Below are positions 11,854 through 23,850 of a DNA stretch of 64,000 nucleotides, one piece after another. Numbering within the stretch: position 1 is the stretch's first letter; every line of letters starts with the position of its first letter. Position numbers and translations under genes: made by a program. This DNA is from Trebouxia sp. TZW2008. Its lineage: Eukaryota > Chlorophyta > Trebouxiophyceae > Trebouxiales > Trebouxiaceae. The notes under the pieces are model-generated. The model did no database searches. It was given only the letters and a program-made list of their open reading frames with translations, and had not been told where the DNA came from. The stretch covers positions 1 to 64,000 of the forward strand of contig BDIU01000034.1 of assembly GCA_002118135.1 (NCBI GenBank). The letters run 5' to 3'.

Positions 11854-12918
11854 ACCTACCTCAAGTCTATTCCACACAGCAGGCGCAAACTACAAGACAG
11901 CACGTCCTGAGCCATCTGTTGGATACCATACATTTGATGTCTTTGTATCATTTTGGTCAAGCTGATTTATGGAGTGGGACAGCTCTTGAGCGCAAGCCAT
12001 GCTTTACTCCTGTACTGATTGTTATTATTGAACTTGCAAGTCATATACTGGTATTCTTTTGAGGTCAGATGCTAGCTGTACATTTGCTAGCATTAGCACA
12101 GATAGATGGGTTGGGTTGACATGTCACAGCAGCAAGAAGAGACTGCGTGATACTTTATGTTTTGGGTCTGCATGCTGAGGAAGCATACAGCAGTCAAAGC
12201 CTTAGTATCCTGTTCTGATTGTCCATTTGAAGGGTTTAGTTGAATTATTGAACTGAATTTTCTGGATGTATCTTTTTCAAGCCAATCAAGACAGCAGGCG
12301 CTTTAGTTGGGTTGCAGTTGTGTACTGCACAAGTACACAGACTGATTAGGAGACTATCAAGTTTAGTAGATTTTGCTTCATGTGTACTGCATAAGTACAG
12401 CTGAAATTGCTTGCTTTCTTTTCTGAGCAATGCCATAGCTTAACTTATTCCCCCTCCCTTTCTGACAGGTTTCAGCTTAGATAAATGCTGTAAAGATATT
12501 GTCTGTGCCACAAGCTGACCGCCTTTGCATTTTCATGACCTTTGCATAAACCATCACATAGTAGCACGTGGTCCATGCAGTGAACGGGTGCATGCACATG
12601 ATTAGCTTGTTGTGACAGAACAGAAGATCTGTGCCAGGACACTGGCTGACTGATGCCGTTTGAACAGTGCGCAGTGTCCAGCATGCAATGCTGACAAACA
12701 GCTTTGAGGTGGCAGGTGTGAGTGGTGTCACAGACACTCTCGTGCCCAAGTACACCTCTGACTCTCAAACAGCTTTGAGGTAGCAGAAACATGAATGCTT
12801 TTACAACCTAGCAGCATCATCTAACAGCCATGTAATTGCTGTCAATGGGCTGTTGCATCAACTCAGCAGGGGCCACAGTCAGTGTCACATCACACAAAAG
12901 TCTTATGCATTAATAAAT
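11854..12918. other. convergent intergenic region
   Basis: Lies between the 3' ends of the ASG1-like gene (+) and the exonuclease gene (-). No coding signal is convincing. It contains a short direct repeat, AAACAGCTTTGAGGTGGCAG near 12700 and again near 12767, and a segment at about 12714-12770 that also occurs near 37805-37860. Otherwise I see nothing. Confidence 0.45.
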
Positions 12919-15900
12919 TCATTGGTCCTTGCCGGAAACAGACAAGCCAGCAAGTCTCTGGTTGAGCTGCTGCAGAGCATTGCCATATTGGCTGCCTTGC
13001 CAGTAGACCTGCCCACATGTCTCACACACCCAGAACTCCTTGTGCAGCTCCTTGATGTGGAAAGGCACCTCACTGGCATTGGCTGGCAATTCGTCTCCTG
13101 GGATTGGCCTGCACGCACAATATCAAACATGAGTAGCTGCCTGAAGTTGCAGCTTGAATGATTAAGCATGATGTACATGGGACGCAACAAGAACGCTGCA
13201 CGAGAGTGCAATTTGCATTATGGTGCATGGTGGAGACGATACACCTTAACTGGACATTGTCCTGCACATGCTTTGCAATACGAGAGCTGCCTGAAGATGC
13301 AAGTTGCATCCTTGTACACGGTGCAACTGGTAAGCCATGACTGAATGTTGTCCTGCACATACTTCTGCTGTACTTGTGCTGCCTGAGGGTTCAACCTGTG
13401 TCATTGCCCATGGTGTGTATGCATGTTGAGATTTGCCTGACAAACACTTTGCCCCTTCAATATTATTGCAGACTCTTCTTCGGCAGTCCACATGAGTGTA
13501 AATGTGTGCATTGTTGCAACTAAGACATGACTGAAGAGCGCCCATTTCCCTGCAGATGAGTGTAAGTGACATGCTTCTTTGTACAAAGCAAGATACAACA
13601 TTCAGATTGTGCTCTGCAATCCGGAAGTTGTCAGATTGCTCAGCATGCCAACTCTGTGCATACTGATGTCAAGCTGCAGACAACAAGTTATTGGCGCTCT
13701 CTGCGCACACCTGGGAAAAATGTGCCATTGCACTTGGCACAGCGCAACAACAAGCTATCCGCCTTGACAGTGATGTTGAAGTGTGGCAGCACTTCTATCA
13801 CTAGTGACCAGTGGGGTAATTCCAAGCAGAAACCACTTTACCTGGGAAAGAAGGTGCCATTGCACTTGGCACAGCGTGACAACAAGCTGTCTGCCCTAAC
13901 GGTGATGTTGAAGTGCAACAGCACCTCTATGACCTGCTCCTGCTTGTTGGTGGTGCGCACATAGAAGGCCTGATCTGAGTAGCCCATGCGGATAAAGGTT
14001 CTGTCGCATGTTAGGATGATGCGCTCCTCTGCTTGAGCAATGTCAACCATCTGCCTGCAGCACAAAGGGCATAATACAAATGCACCTGACCTGACAAATG
14101 CACAAGAGGCTATATGCAGAAGAAGCCATGACATCAGAACAACCATGCAGGAGCGAAGAGCACGCAGGGTTGTAGCCAAGGTGGCAAGCTCCTGTGTCCC
14201 TGGTCTGACATTATACGTTGTGGCAACAGAGTCACGTAAAAGGAAGGAGCGGGAGGACCTCTAGACAAGGTTGACACAGGTGAGATATTCTGAGGTTACA
14301 GGCCATGCAAAGGGAGAAGCATACAGACCTGTAGACAAGGTGGCGGGCTCCCTTGCCCTTGGTCTGCACTGCTGCAGCAGCATCTACTCCGTACAGCCTG
14401 AGCTGCTTGGCCATCAGCCTCATGTCTGATAGCACTACGTGAGGTAAGCTGTGCACAACAAAGTCATGACGTCAGAAGGAAAGAGCCTGCAAACCTGTAG
14501 ACAAGGTGGCGGGCTCCCTTGCCCTTGGTCTGTACTGCAGCAGCGTCTACCCCATACAGCCTTAGCTGCTTGGCCAGGCCCTCAGTCATGACATCACAGA
14601 TGAAGCGCGGCTCGCCTCCATGGTCCTCCCATGGAACATACACTGGAGCGCCTGCAGCATGTTATGCTTACGCTGTGAGCATGACTTGCCATACACAGTT
14701 ACCGGTGCTTGGTCTGCACATCAGCAGCATCTACTCCATACAGCCTGAGCTGCTTGGCCAGGCCCTCAGTCATGACGTCACAGCTGAAGCGCGGCTCACC
14801 TCCATGGTCCTCCCAAGAAACATACACTGGGGCGCCTGCAGTATTGGTACATATGGACTGGTTTCATATGTCTGTGAGCTGATCCTGAGTTTTACTGTTG
14901 CATGATGCTAATGATGTATGCGTTTCAGCAAAGGTGCTATGTGTGTTTAAGCCAAGTCCTGTTTCGTCCCCGGGGGGTCTGACACACTATTCCTCAACAT
15001 TGCAGCAGCTGTGCAGGGTCTGCAATGTCATACTGTCTAATGCATCAAAATTGTTCGCATTAAAGACAGAGCACAGCACTCTAGGCGACCTGTCAAATCA
15101 AGCTTCACATCATCAGCATCCATGGATGGTGATTTCTGATCGCACAGCACTGCAGCTCAAAGCCATGAGGCATGGTCAGTAACACAACCGCGTTGGGATA
15201 CCAAGAGCATCAGCCTTACAATGCCATTGGGAAGCAATCACTGCATTTCGACTGCAAGGTCACTTCTGGGTAAGGACTGATATCATGTGTCCTTGTAGCA
15301 AAAAACCCTCTATAATTATGTATGCCGCAGCTCACCTGCAACATTGTCAATCTGGTTCTGCTGCTCTGCTGCATGCCGTATGTGTGCACGCTGCCGTCTG
15401 CTCGTATGCCTTCTGACTCTTGCCTTTGAGACAGCAGGGCCAAGCTCAACATGCAGCAGAAAGGCAAGACGCATAGACATGACGCAGCACTGCAGCTCAC
15501 CTGCCACATCATCAATCTGGTTCTGCTGCTCTGCTGCATGCCGGATGTGGGGCCCGCTGCCGTCTTCTCATATGCCTTTTAGCTCTTGCCTTTGAGACAG
15601 CAGGGCCAAGCCCAACATGCAGCAGAAAGGCAACACGCATAGACATGACACAGCACTGCAGCTCACCTGCCACATCATCAATCTGATTTTATTGCTTTGC
15701 TGCATGCCGGATGTCGGCCTGCTGTTTCCTGCTCATATGCCTTCCAGTTCTTGCCAGACGCAGCACAAAGGCACGACGCATAGACATGACACAGCAATGC
15801 GGCTCACCTGCCACATCATCAATCTGGTTCTGCTGCTCCGCTGCATGCCGTATGTGTGCACGCTGCCGTCTGCTCATATGCCTTCTAGCTCTTGGTTTTG

Positions 15901-18717
15901 AAGCAGCTGGGCCGGCAGCTGACATCTCCAGTCTGCAGCCCCACTGCTCAGCAGCCTGCTGGATTGCGCTCTGATGATTTGCAGGAAGGCTTTGACTCGT
16001 GTTCCCAGCAGAGCCAGGATGATGACTTGAAGGAAGACTTTGACTCCTGTTCCCAGCAGAGCCAGAATGATGATCTGTGTCACTTGAAGGCGAGACCTGA
16101 GAAGTGTGACTATGAGATGCCTGATGATGCGGTTCAGCTGACGGCAAGTCTTGGACAGTGTGACTGGTGCTGGCTTCAGAGGTTTGGCTAGGAGAGCTTT
16201 GATGATCTGTATCAGCTGAAGGCAAGTCATGAGCAGCGTGATTAGTGGAGGCCTGAGGCATTTGACTGTTGGACGTGTGAATATGCTGTGATGCGGCTGG
16301 GTTGCTGAGGCCGTCTATGGTGGCTTGTGCTGCTGCGGATGTATCATTGCTGCTGCTGGCATCAGCTTGCAACGGGGTAGCAGTTTTGGCTGGTTCGAAA
16401 CTGACACTGCCTGTAGGTCTAGTACGTGACTGGTTTACTGTATGGGAAGCGTCTTTGGTGTGGCTTTGAGCCACTGCTATTGATTCGGTGCCAGGGCTGG
16501 CACCAACTGAGGCATCATGATCCTGCCCTGAGTGTGTTTGCTGCCCTGTGGCACTACCTATGTCAATTTCACCAACTGTGCTATTCTGTGAGAGGGTTGC
16601 GGCTCGCTCAGGGTCGTCAGTGAGGGCTGCTTGAGCAGTCTGTATGTTTTGACGCGCGCCATCTGATGTGGTTGCAGGCTCTTGTTGTACAGCGCTGGAG
16701 TCAGGCGGTGCACATGCAATCATATTGTCCAACAGCATCAGCAGACAGAGGGCGTCCAGGGCTGCATAGTTTATCTGCGGAAAGCACAGTATGCTTAGCA
16801 GTGCATATCACGTGCTTGACATTGATTTCTTGCATGCATGCTGAAGACAGGGGGCAGTCTGAAGCTGATGTGCACATGACAGCAATTGCCTTGTGCAGCA
16901 CAAGTTGCTGCTGTTGCTGTTAATATTGATGCTATTGCTGCTGTCAGCAAGGCTAAAAGGTAAAAGGACAGCATTGAATCATGGCAAGGAACAGCCTACA
17001 AGCAATCTGCTGGGCAACAGTGCAATACAAGCAAAGCGTGGTCTGCTTTCTTGTTGTCTTTGTATGACTATGACTACAGCAGCAGCTTCCCAAGAGAGGC
17101 AGTTACATTCCTGGAATTGTGACCAGCATCTTGCATCAGTGCAAGCCAGCCAGCATGCAAAGGTGACAAGACCCTGTGTGATATGCTATCATGGCGTCTA
17201 TGCATGGCAGCTACAGCATGCTGTCCCCAACAAAGCTCTTGACACTTGACCGTTACATGCAAAAACAGTGTGAGCGTGAACCTCAGGCAGGTGTCACCTG
17301 AGCTTGGGTGAGGGGCCGGTCACCCCATGTGCTGCACTGCAGGGTCTTGTCAAGAGGCATGGCTAGTTGAGCATCAGTCAGAGCCGACAAGCCCTTGCCT
17401 ATCACCTGTCGCATCAGCCACATCAGAGTGACTTTCTTGGCTGACATGTGTTTTGCATTCTGCCTCTGTCAGGACCTGTGACTCTACAGCTAACAATGCA
17501 CGCTTTGTGGAGACAATGCTGTTCTTGTAGGGTATAACATGACACCCAGAAAAGTGACACAGTCAAGACAAGACTGATGTCACAAACACCAGATGTTTGC
17601 ATGTTTTCCTGATAAAGAGGTGATGGTGTACATGGTCATTGCAGAGGGTGCCACAATCTAGATTGCGTCAACTGACATTACCACAAGTGTGGCAGTCAAA
17701 GTGCAGCAGCTAGAGATAGCATGCAAAGGCATGACCAGCATGATGCAGACGGAGCATGGCAAACGGCAAAGGCTTTAATTGCACCTTATGAATGCCAGGC
17801 ACACGTGCTTTGAGCAGCTGCCGATGCAGAGTGCCCACATCAAGCTGTGGCTGCACAATAGCCACACAACCAAGGCCCTCGTCCCCTAGGGCTGCAGAGA
17901 TTGCCCATAGGTCATGCACAAGGCCATAGCCAACCTGGAGCAATAGGTAAAATCAGCTGCAGCACCGCAGTCAGCACAGCACAGCACAGCGCAGCGCAGC
18001 ACAGCACAGCACAACACAGCACAGCAGTCAACACAGCATGACCCAGCAGTCAGCACAGCACGGCTGACGGTGCTGTCAATTGCGAGCAGGCTCAGATGAA
18101 CCATTCAGGAGATCAACTGAGGGAGGCACGGTTTGTGGTGTGTGTCACAAATTGCCGGGAGACATCAGCTACAGCGCGGGGCCAAGAACAAGATGAAGCT
18201 TTGTCAAAATACAGTACAAGCAAAAGCAAAGGTACACAATTGCAGGGTGTATGATGAGCTTTGATGGATCGCACACATCAAGGTTAGACGTCATAATCGG
18301 TGCACACTCATTGCTTAGCGCACTCTATGGCGCATGCTGATGGGCTTGAAGTTACCTTAAGAATAGTTTCGTTGCGTAAAAGATCCTGCAAGAATGCCCT
18401 GACTGACTGCTGCGGGAGCTGCAAAAGGTCCTGCAGATGGAAATTCAAGTTGAAGACTCTGCTCCTTGCAAGCGCAAAAAAGCGTGCTAGCCAGCAGAAT
18501 AAGCGCAGCTTACCAGCAGAAGCACAAAGCTCTCTTGCTGATTGTTTGCAGTCCCAGTGAATGCTAACTGCAGCAATGTGGCTGTTGCAGTTGCCAGATT
18601 GGGTCTCCACTCTGCGTCTATGCCGCACACGTATGCTGACTCTACAAGAGAACTGTACCACACACTCTGCAATAGTCCTTCAACAAAGAAGCGGGCAAGC
18701 AAGCATGCTGACTGCAT
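12919..18717 (-). CDS. EXD3/MUT-7-like 3'-5' exonuclease with Mut7-C domain
   Basis: Predicted DEDDy-type 3'-5' exonuclease joined to a Mut7-C (PIN-like) domain and a zinc ribbon, the EXD3/MUT-7 architecture linked to RNA end processing. Exons in transcript order: 18717-18514, 18430-18356, 17934-17785, 17405-17298, 16774-15808, 14651-14495, 14054-13842, 13108-12919, about 687 residues, all in phase. Exo motif I is CGIDAEWRP (D34, E36), motif II VGYGLVHDLWAI (D101), motif III YAALDA (Y182, D186). Exon 5 continues into a roughly 290-residue Ser/His/Gln-rich linker. Mut7-C follows with PRFICDVMTEGLAKQLR and EERIILTCDRTFI, then CxxC pairs RCAKC and VCETC. The start is uncertain: an upstream ATG at 18833 opens another possible first exon, but I could not join it in phase. 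Introns are full of exon-edge copies. Confidence 0.9.
13700..13930 (-). repeat. donor-side copy of the second Mut7-C exon
   Basis: The end of the exon 14054-13842, including the RCAKCNGTFFP coding sequence and its donor, is repeated at about 13795-13705, roughly 145 bases further into the intron. The copy keeps a GT at the matching place and a similar reading (RCAKCNGTFFP again). Confidence 0.82.
14325..14840 (-). repeat. three tandem copies of the first Mut7-C exon
   Basis: In transcript order there is a copy at about 14838-14710, then the intact exon 14651-14495, then a copy at about 14445-14330. Only the middle one has the full coding segment, a good acceptor, and the donor in the right phase. 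The upstream copy lacks the end (GKGARHLVYR and donor). The downstream copy lacks the start but keeps AKQLRLYGVDAAAAVQTKG and a donor. The flanking copies look like exon duplicates that have each lost one splice boundary. Confidence 0.88.
15335..15905 (-). repeat. four-copy ladder of an exon 3' end plus donor
   Basis: The end of exon 5 of the exonuclease gene, coding for RQRAHIRHAAEQQNQIDDVAG and its GTGAGC donor (ends 15808), is repeated three more times into the intron. The matching donors lie near 15663, 15499 and 15343, so spacing is about 145-165 bases. All four keep a GTGAGC or GTGAGCT donor. At least the first extra copy has an in-frame stop (HAAKQ then stop), so those copies are not a continued coding repeat. 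Confidence 0.9.
15980..16240 (-). repeat. degenerate coding repeat in the exonuclease linker
   Basis: Within exon 5 the linker repeats short motifs: DLPSADTDHQSS, DLPSAEPHHQAS and SPSSDTDHHSG on one hand, and GSAGNRSQSLPSSHH and GSAGNTSQSLPANHQ on the other. These are internal duplications of roughly 40-80 bases inside the exon that stayed in frame. Confidence 0.75.
17970..18062. repeat. CAGCA/CACAG pentanucleotide array
   Basis: A run of imperfect 5-base units (CAGCA, with CAGCG and CAACA variants) inside the exonuclease intron between 18356 and 17934, starting about 40 bases upstream of the 17934 acceptor on the transcript. On the transcribed strand it reads as TGCTG units. Confidence 0.85.
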
Positions 18718-19500
18718 GCGTGGTCTGACCTGCTGATCGCTAGCTGCTGAGCAGACTCGATCAATGTCACGCGTGTGCTGGCAGGCAGTTGCAAAAAACT
18801 TTCCCTGAAAGGGCCTGCGTTTCCGCCTGCCATGGACACTGTGCGCAGTCGCTGCGGCGGATGCCTGATCTGATTGCAGATTCGAGTTGACACAACGCTA
18901 GTCCGCGCACAACTGCACTGCAAGCTCATGCGTAAAAGCACCACATCGATTGCATGCCTTTCGATTATGCAGCTGTCAAGTGCATAGTTGACTTCAGCTG
19001 CATGACATCAAAGGGATTCTGAGCATAAACATCAGCAGACTTCAAGCTGTCATGTTTTGCAGAAACTCATTACGTAGCCAACTTGTCATTAAGTGGACTG
19101 TACATGTGCAACACCACAATGGACTGATAGAATAACTGTCCACATTAATGACAAGTGTGGATAAGTGAGACCACATAATTGACTTATTGAGTCGATGCTG
19201 CTAGCCAGAGGCAGTGGAATTGTCAGTTGATTGGCGCAACATGCATTCATACCTAGCACTGCAGCTAATCTTGGGCGTCGCAAATTCAATGACACAGCAA
19301 CAGAGCACAAACAAGAAACAGTACACTGCAGTACTAGGCTGTTCAGCTATGCGCAGCAAAAGCAATGCTCTCTCTGCCTTAAGCAAATGGCAATTGGACA
19401 GCAATGTCAGCTTGTCCACTCTCGACCACCTAAAACTTGTCAAAACCAAACAAAATAATTCCTACAGCGGCTTAACAGAACCACAGCAATCTATATAGTC
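18718..19500. other. intergenic region with an inverted repeat
   Basis: Separates two minus-strand genes. A possible alternative first exon of the exonuclease (18833-18730, reading MAGGNAGPFRESF) lies here, unconfirmed. A hairpin-forming inverted repeat lies at 19081-19156. Otherwise nothing is recognised. Confidence 0.4.
19081..19156. repeat. inverted repeat, possible hairpin
   Basis: The arm at 19081-19098 (ACTTGTCATTAAGTGGAC) is the reverse complement of 19138-19156 except for one unpaired T. The loop is about 39 bases. It could be a MITE end or a small RNA hairpin. No target-site duplication was identified. Confidence 0.6.
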
Positions 19501-22143
19501 TCAGACTTTGCTCTTCTCCTCAGCCACCTCCCACATCTCAGCATCCAAAGGCGCTCTGGGGATTGTGTTGGGAATGTAGATGCCACCCCTGTCTCCAACC
19601 TTGACACCGCCCCATCTGGATCCAAAAGCCTCAGGCAACTCCCAGTCATTGTCAGGGGCAAGCCACAGGCGCATGAGATGCCTCTTCTTGTCTACTGGCT
19701 CCTGCACAGGAAAGCGATTCCTTTTAAGATCTGGCTTACAAGTAGACATCTCACAACACTTGAGCACACCAAGATGCGCCCCTTGTTAAACATTAATATC
19801 GAGCATGTGTAAGCATCAGATATAACATGCTCAGCAACGCGTCGTTGCAGATGTAGAGCTTGTGCACTTCAAGTTGCCTTTGCAACATCCTATGCTACAA
19901 CTATCAGACCAGCACCAAAAGAAGCAGGGCAAATATGTGCAACATTCTGCAGGCATGGATCAAATTCTCACATCATCATGGTCCACATATGCTGTCCTGG
20001 CGTGTACTATGCTGTGGTTGTGCAGCAGCTGAATGTCTCCAGGCTGCAGGACATAGTCCATCCTGAGCTCCTGGCTGTCTGCCAATTCTTCAAAGGCCTT
20101 GATGGCACGTTTCTGAATGTCTGTCTGCTCTGGCACATCTTCATGTCTTGAGGCTGTCCTCATGAAGCTGTTCTCAAAGTATGAGATCAAGTTGCCCTGT
20201 GAACAAGACAACAGCTTAGCAGACAGAGAATCAAACAAAGCTTGAGCATTGTGACATGACAGCAGCCAAGACAGAGCTTCACAAGGGTTCAGTGCAGCAC
20301 ATGATGCCAGCTGTGGGAAAGTAATCTTCATCCAGGGAATAGATTATGCCCATCACAAAGATATACTTTGGTCAGAAAACAATTTCAACCATACGAAGAA
20401 AGCAAGAGTGCATGGCAAGCCCTGAAAAGGTGCCAAATTGGTGGCTGTGTCTATTGCACTGCCCTGTCTAGAAAATTGCTGAGCAGACTCAAAGCTGCTG
20501 CAATACAAATGGCAAGCAAAAAGGCAAGTGCTCAGCCAGCTTGAGTGGCAAAGCGTCTATCTCAGCTCACCTTGAACCAGCTGAAGACAGGCAGCTTGAA
20601 CCAAGGACCTTCTCCCTCAGGGATCTCATCCTTACGGTCGAGGTAAAAGTCCTGTGCAAGGGCCTCCACCAGTTCAGGCTGTGTCTTCAACAGAGCATTG
20701 TAGATGGAGTAGCTGCTGGCCCATGTGCTGTAGCCGCCAACCTTGGCTGGCTTAAGGCAGAGGAGGGCTACAAGGTCTGAGGAGTCTGTGTGGTATGGCT
20801 GTGCACCATGAGTGGCATATACTCTGTTGACTGGGTTTTCAAACCCACCTGGTGGGTTTACATCCTGCAGCAAATTGGAACGTATTACTTACATGGACTC
20901 ATGCGTCTGTTGCGACTGCAACCCTGTGACAGGCAACCAACCCTGCAATTGCCCCAACAGTTGTGTGTCCTGAAAGTCGTGTGCCTGCATGTAGCAAATG
21001 TATTGACGGTGTTAAGAATCAGAGTGCACACCCATGTTCTGTTTGACAGGGACAAGTATTCAACCATGTGCTGCTTGACAACAGAAACATAAGCACTGCT
21101 GCTGTGAATTTGCTGCTGAAAATTTCTTCGTGACAGCATTGCCATGGTAACTGTACTGACCTTGACATGGCCCAGCAGGTGGTGCAATCTGTTCTGTGGC
21201 TGAGCCTTGCCCCAATATGCGCCGATGCCCCAGTAGGCAGTGGCAATCTCCTCAACTGGCCATTGGTCAACAGGCAGACCACGCAACAGCACAAAGCCTC
21301 TGCCCTCAACAGCCTCATCTCTGAAGCTGACTAGCTTTGGTCCAAGAGTGGGCAGAGGAAAGTCTGACTGCTTGACGTTCTGCAGGTCGCAAGCTTTCTT
21401 TCAGGCAGACAAGGAGGGTTTGCAGCATTTGACAGGTACGCTGATGAAAATTAGGCACAAGTCGCAATCAGCTGGCAGCTCTTAAAACACCATGTAGCAG
21501 CTCTTACAACACCATGTAGCAGCTCAACGAAGCTTCATATCTGTAAAACAATGCTCGCATGTCAGTGCTAGACAGCTTACCTTGAGCTCAATGCCACTCT
21601 TTTTCACAGCTTCAACAGCAGCAGCAAGCTCTGCAATGTCTGACTCGTTGAGGGTGTATGAGTATGATTCTACATCTTCATACTGGGCTCTTGTCCAAAC
21701 ATGTGGACCATTGACTGGCTCAAATGGCTTGCAGGTAGAGGCATGCCTGCATGAGCATTGTGAGTGTGTCAGGACCAAAACCAGAGAGGACTGTCAATCC
21801 AAATGCCTGATTGGCTTATCCCAATAGCAGGTGATCAAGGCGCCTACAGCATACAAACCCTTGGTCATTACCTGCCAGAGTCTTGACGAAGCTCGGCTGG
21901 TGCTTCCACAACCGCACTAGTCAATGCAGCGCTTGACTTGGCATGCAAAGCAGAGGCGGAAATTGCTGGGGACCTGTACAACGAGGCATCTGTAAGACGC
22001 TGGCGTCAAGGCAATCTTCTCGGCATCGCACGCCGTGTCTGTAAAGATGTGCCAGAAGATCAAGTTGACTAGTGCCTACCGTCTGTGCACGGCTGCACGA
22101 GGATGTGAGCCACGCTCTGACGCCCGCCCAACATGCATAACAT
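19501..22143 (-). CDS. TauD/TfdA-family 2-oxoglutarate/Fe(II) dioxygenase
   Basis: A non-haem iron dioxygenase that would couple 2-oxoglutarate decarboxylation to oxidation of a small substrate; the substrate cannot be told from sequence. Seven exons in phase: 22143-22080, 21989-21872, 21746-21581, 21379-21161, 20864-20571, 20196-19972, 19701-19501, about 428 residues. The iron-binding facial triad is visible: HTD (H214, D216) after HGAQPY, and the distal histidine in NHSIVHARTAY (H352). The 2-oxoglutarate arginine is probably R373 in HLMRLWL. The first 60 residues are rich in Ser and Ala with few acids and could be an organelle-targeting peptide. Introns here are comparatively free of exon copies, apart from a short 24-base tandem repeat near 21476-21525. 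Confidence 0.92.
21476..21526. repeat. 24-bp tandem repeat in a TauD-gene intron
   Basis: AGCTCTTAAAACACCATGTAGC is followed by AGCTCTTACAACACCATGTAGC and a third partial unit. The repeat sits in the intron between exons 3 and 4 and is not an exon copy. Confidence 0.8.
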
Positions 22144-23850
22144 CTTGCCGTCTGTGGGAAGGCTGCAGAATCAAGTAACAGTCAGAGCCCAGCCTTTCTA
22201 GCAGAGAAGATGCTCAACAAACGACAGGCAAGAAATCTCATACCAGCAAAGCCGTTTGACCAAGCGGGATGCTGCCGGCAAACATGGTTTAAACCGCCGA
22301 TTAACAAAGAGAATGACGAGCACGAACTTGTTCCGCGCTGAGCACGCGTTGCCAGTCAACGCTATGTAGCGGTGATCAAGATGTCGAAAGCCTAACGCAA
22401 ACCTTTTGCGAGGCCTTTGGTAGGATCTGGATGTTGTGGCATAATAGCCGACAATAGCCCTCGTGCAATGGAGGGTTGGCACGTGCAGCGACCCAGATTT
22501 GGTACTCTATAGCGGTTCACGTGATTCAAAACGTGATCTTCGACCATCACGTGTGTATCGCGTTCGCGCTAAACCAAAAGCTTGGCCCCTCAATGGCAGT
22601 TGCACCACAGACAATGTTCGGAAATCTCTGGGCGAGTCCAAGTGTTCTGCACAAATGTGATCCTTGATAGTCACAGAGTAGGTACCTGGCTTGCATGCAA
22701 TGGCCCTTTTCTGCAATGACTCGCACGTTCAACTGAATTGCAATGAATGCCATACTTGGCCATATGCACGTCCACGCTTTCTCTGCTTTACACGACCAGT
22801 TTTCAGGAGCATTGCAAAGCAAGTGACTGCAAGTAGTTGTGCTTAACACAGCAGAATTGCATTCTTGGGGCCCCTTCAAGGCATGACTGCATGATGTTAC
22901 ATCGTAAAAAGCTCTGCGCTGAGAATGTTCTTATAGCTCAACTCCTCCTGAGCTTTGCTGCCGGGGCTGCGTGGTAAGCCAGCTGCTCTGCAGAAGAATC
23001 ATAAGGCGAGTCGATGCAGCAAGGTCTGGCCATGTGCTTTACAGCACACATGTTGCATCAGAACCCATCATGCCCTGCAGGTGCACAGCTGTCAAGGCAG
23101 TCTTGCGACTGATCTGGCGCATTGAGGTGGCAGAGAGTGCTGTACACCGTGATGGCATCTTGGATGGCAGCCGGCATCCCTGCATTGCACAGACTATTTT
23201 TGTGCACCATGGGAATGTCAGCATTGAGAGCAGTTGTGCATGAAGACAAAGCTTTTGGTCGACGCTGATTGATTGCTGAGCACAGGCGAGCCCACTTCTT
23301 CTCAATACAGCGTAGCGTTTCTTCTCAGTCCCCCCGGTGCTCGGCCATTCAGCGGAAACTTTTTCAATCTGTTTTTCCTGAACAAGGCTAACGAGCAGTT
23401 GGTGTGCAGATCAGTTGGCCAAACAAGACATGGGACACAGCTAGACATCATAATTTTCATCAATTGGGAGCTGTGCAGTGAATGAGTGCATAATCAACAT
23501 AGCTATACTTCTGGAGATGGCAAAAATGCTGTTGTTGGGCATCATTGAAATCTGAGAGCAACATTGCAGACTTATCAAACAAGCCAGCCGTAATGCATAA
23601 GTATGCAAGCAAGCTGAATAAGTTTAGTACTACGTACTGAACTGCAGACAGCTGGAGTGGTGTGCTGACGGCTACCGCAGAACATTGTCCAGCATAGTGG
23701 CTGGATGCTTGCAGAAACACTTTTGCATATAATAGCATGCGTAAGCAGTGTTTACGAAGGGACTTTGTTGGTGTTTGGCATCATCATTACTTGCATGACC
23801 TACAGTTCCTAGCAAGGTCAAACCCATGGTTGAAGGCGCCTCAGACCAAG
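22144..23850. other. upstream region of the TauD gene, largely unassigned
   Basis: Contains the CACGTG cluster at 22480-22553. Around 22971-23305 open frames exist on both strands (for example a 90-codon + frame ending QTIFVHHGNVSIESSCA), but none has convincing splice structure or a recognisable family. From 23310 to 23850 I see nothing. Confidence 0.35.
22480..22553. promoter_or_regulatory. cluster of three CACGTG (G-box/E-box) motifs
   Basis: Perfect CACGTG hexamers lie at 22480-22485, 22518-22523 and 22548-22553, with a further ACGTGA near 22531. In plants and algae this motif binds bHLH and bZIP factors. The cluster is about 340 bases upstream of the TauD start codon and could control it, or an unannotated + strand transcript. 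Confidence 0.6.

Noticed and set aside
15335..15760. Extra RQRAHIRHAAEQQ copies as an in-frame protein repeat
   Set aside because: The first extra copy ends in a stop, the next are out of frame, and the exon ending at 15808 joins in phase to the Mut7-C exon.
22971..23305. Overlapping frames on both strands suggesting a gene
   Set aside because: Several frames are open at once with no preferred splice structure or recognisable motif, so composition alone explains them.
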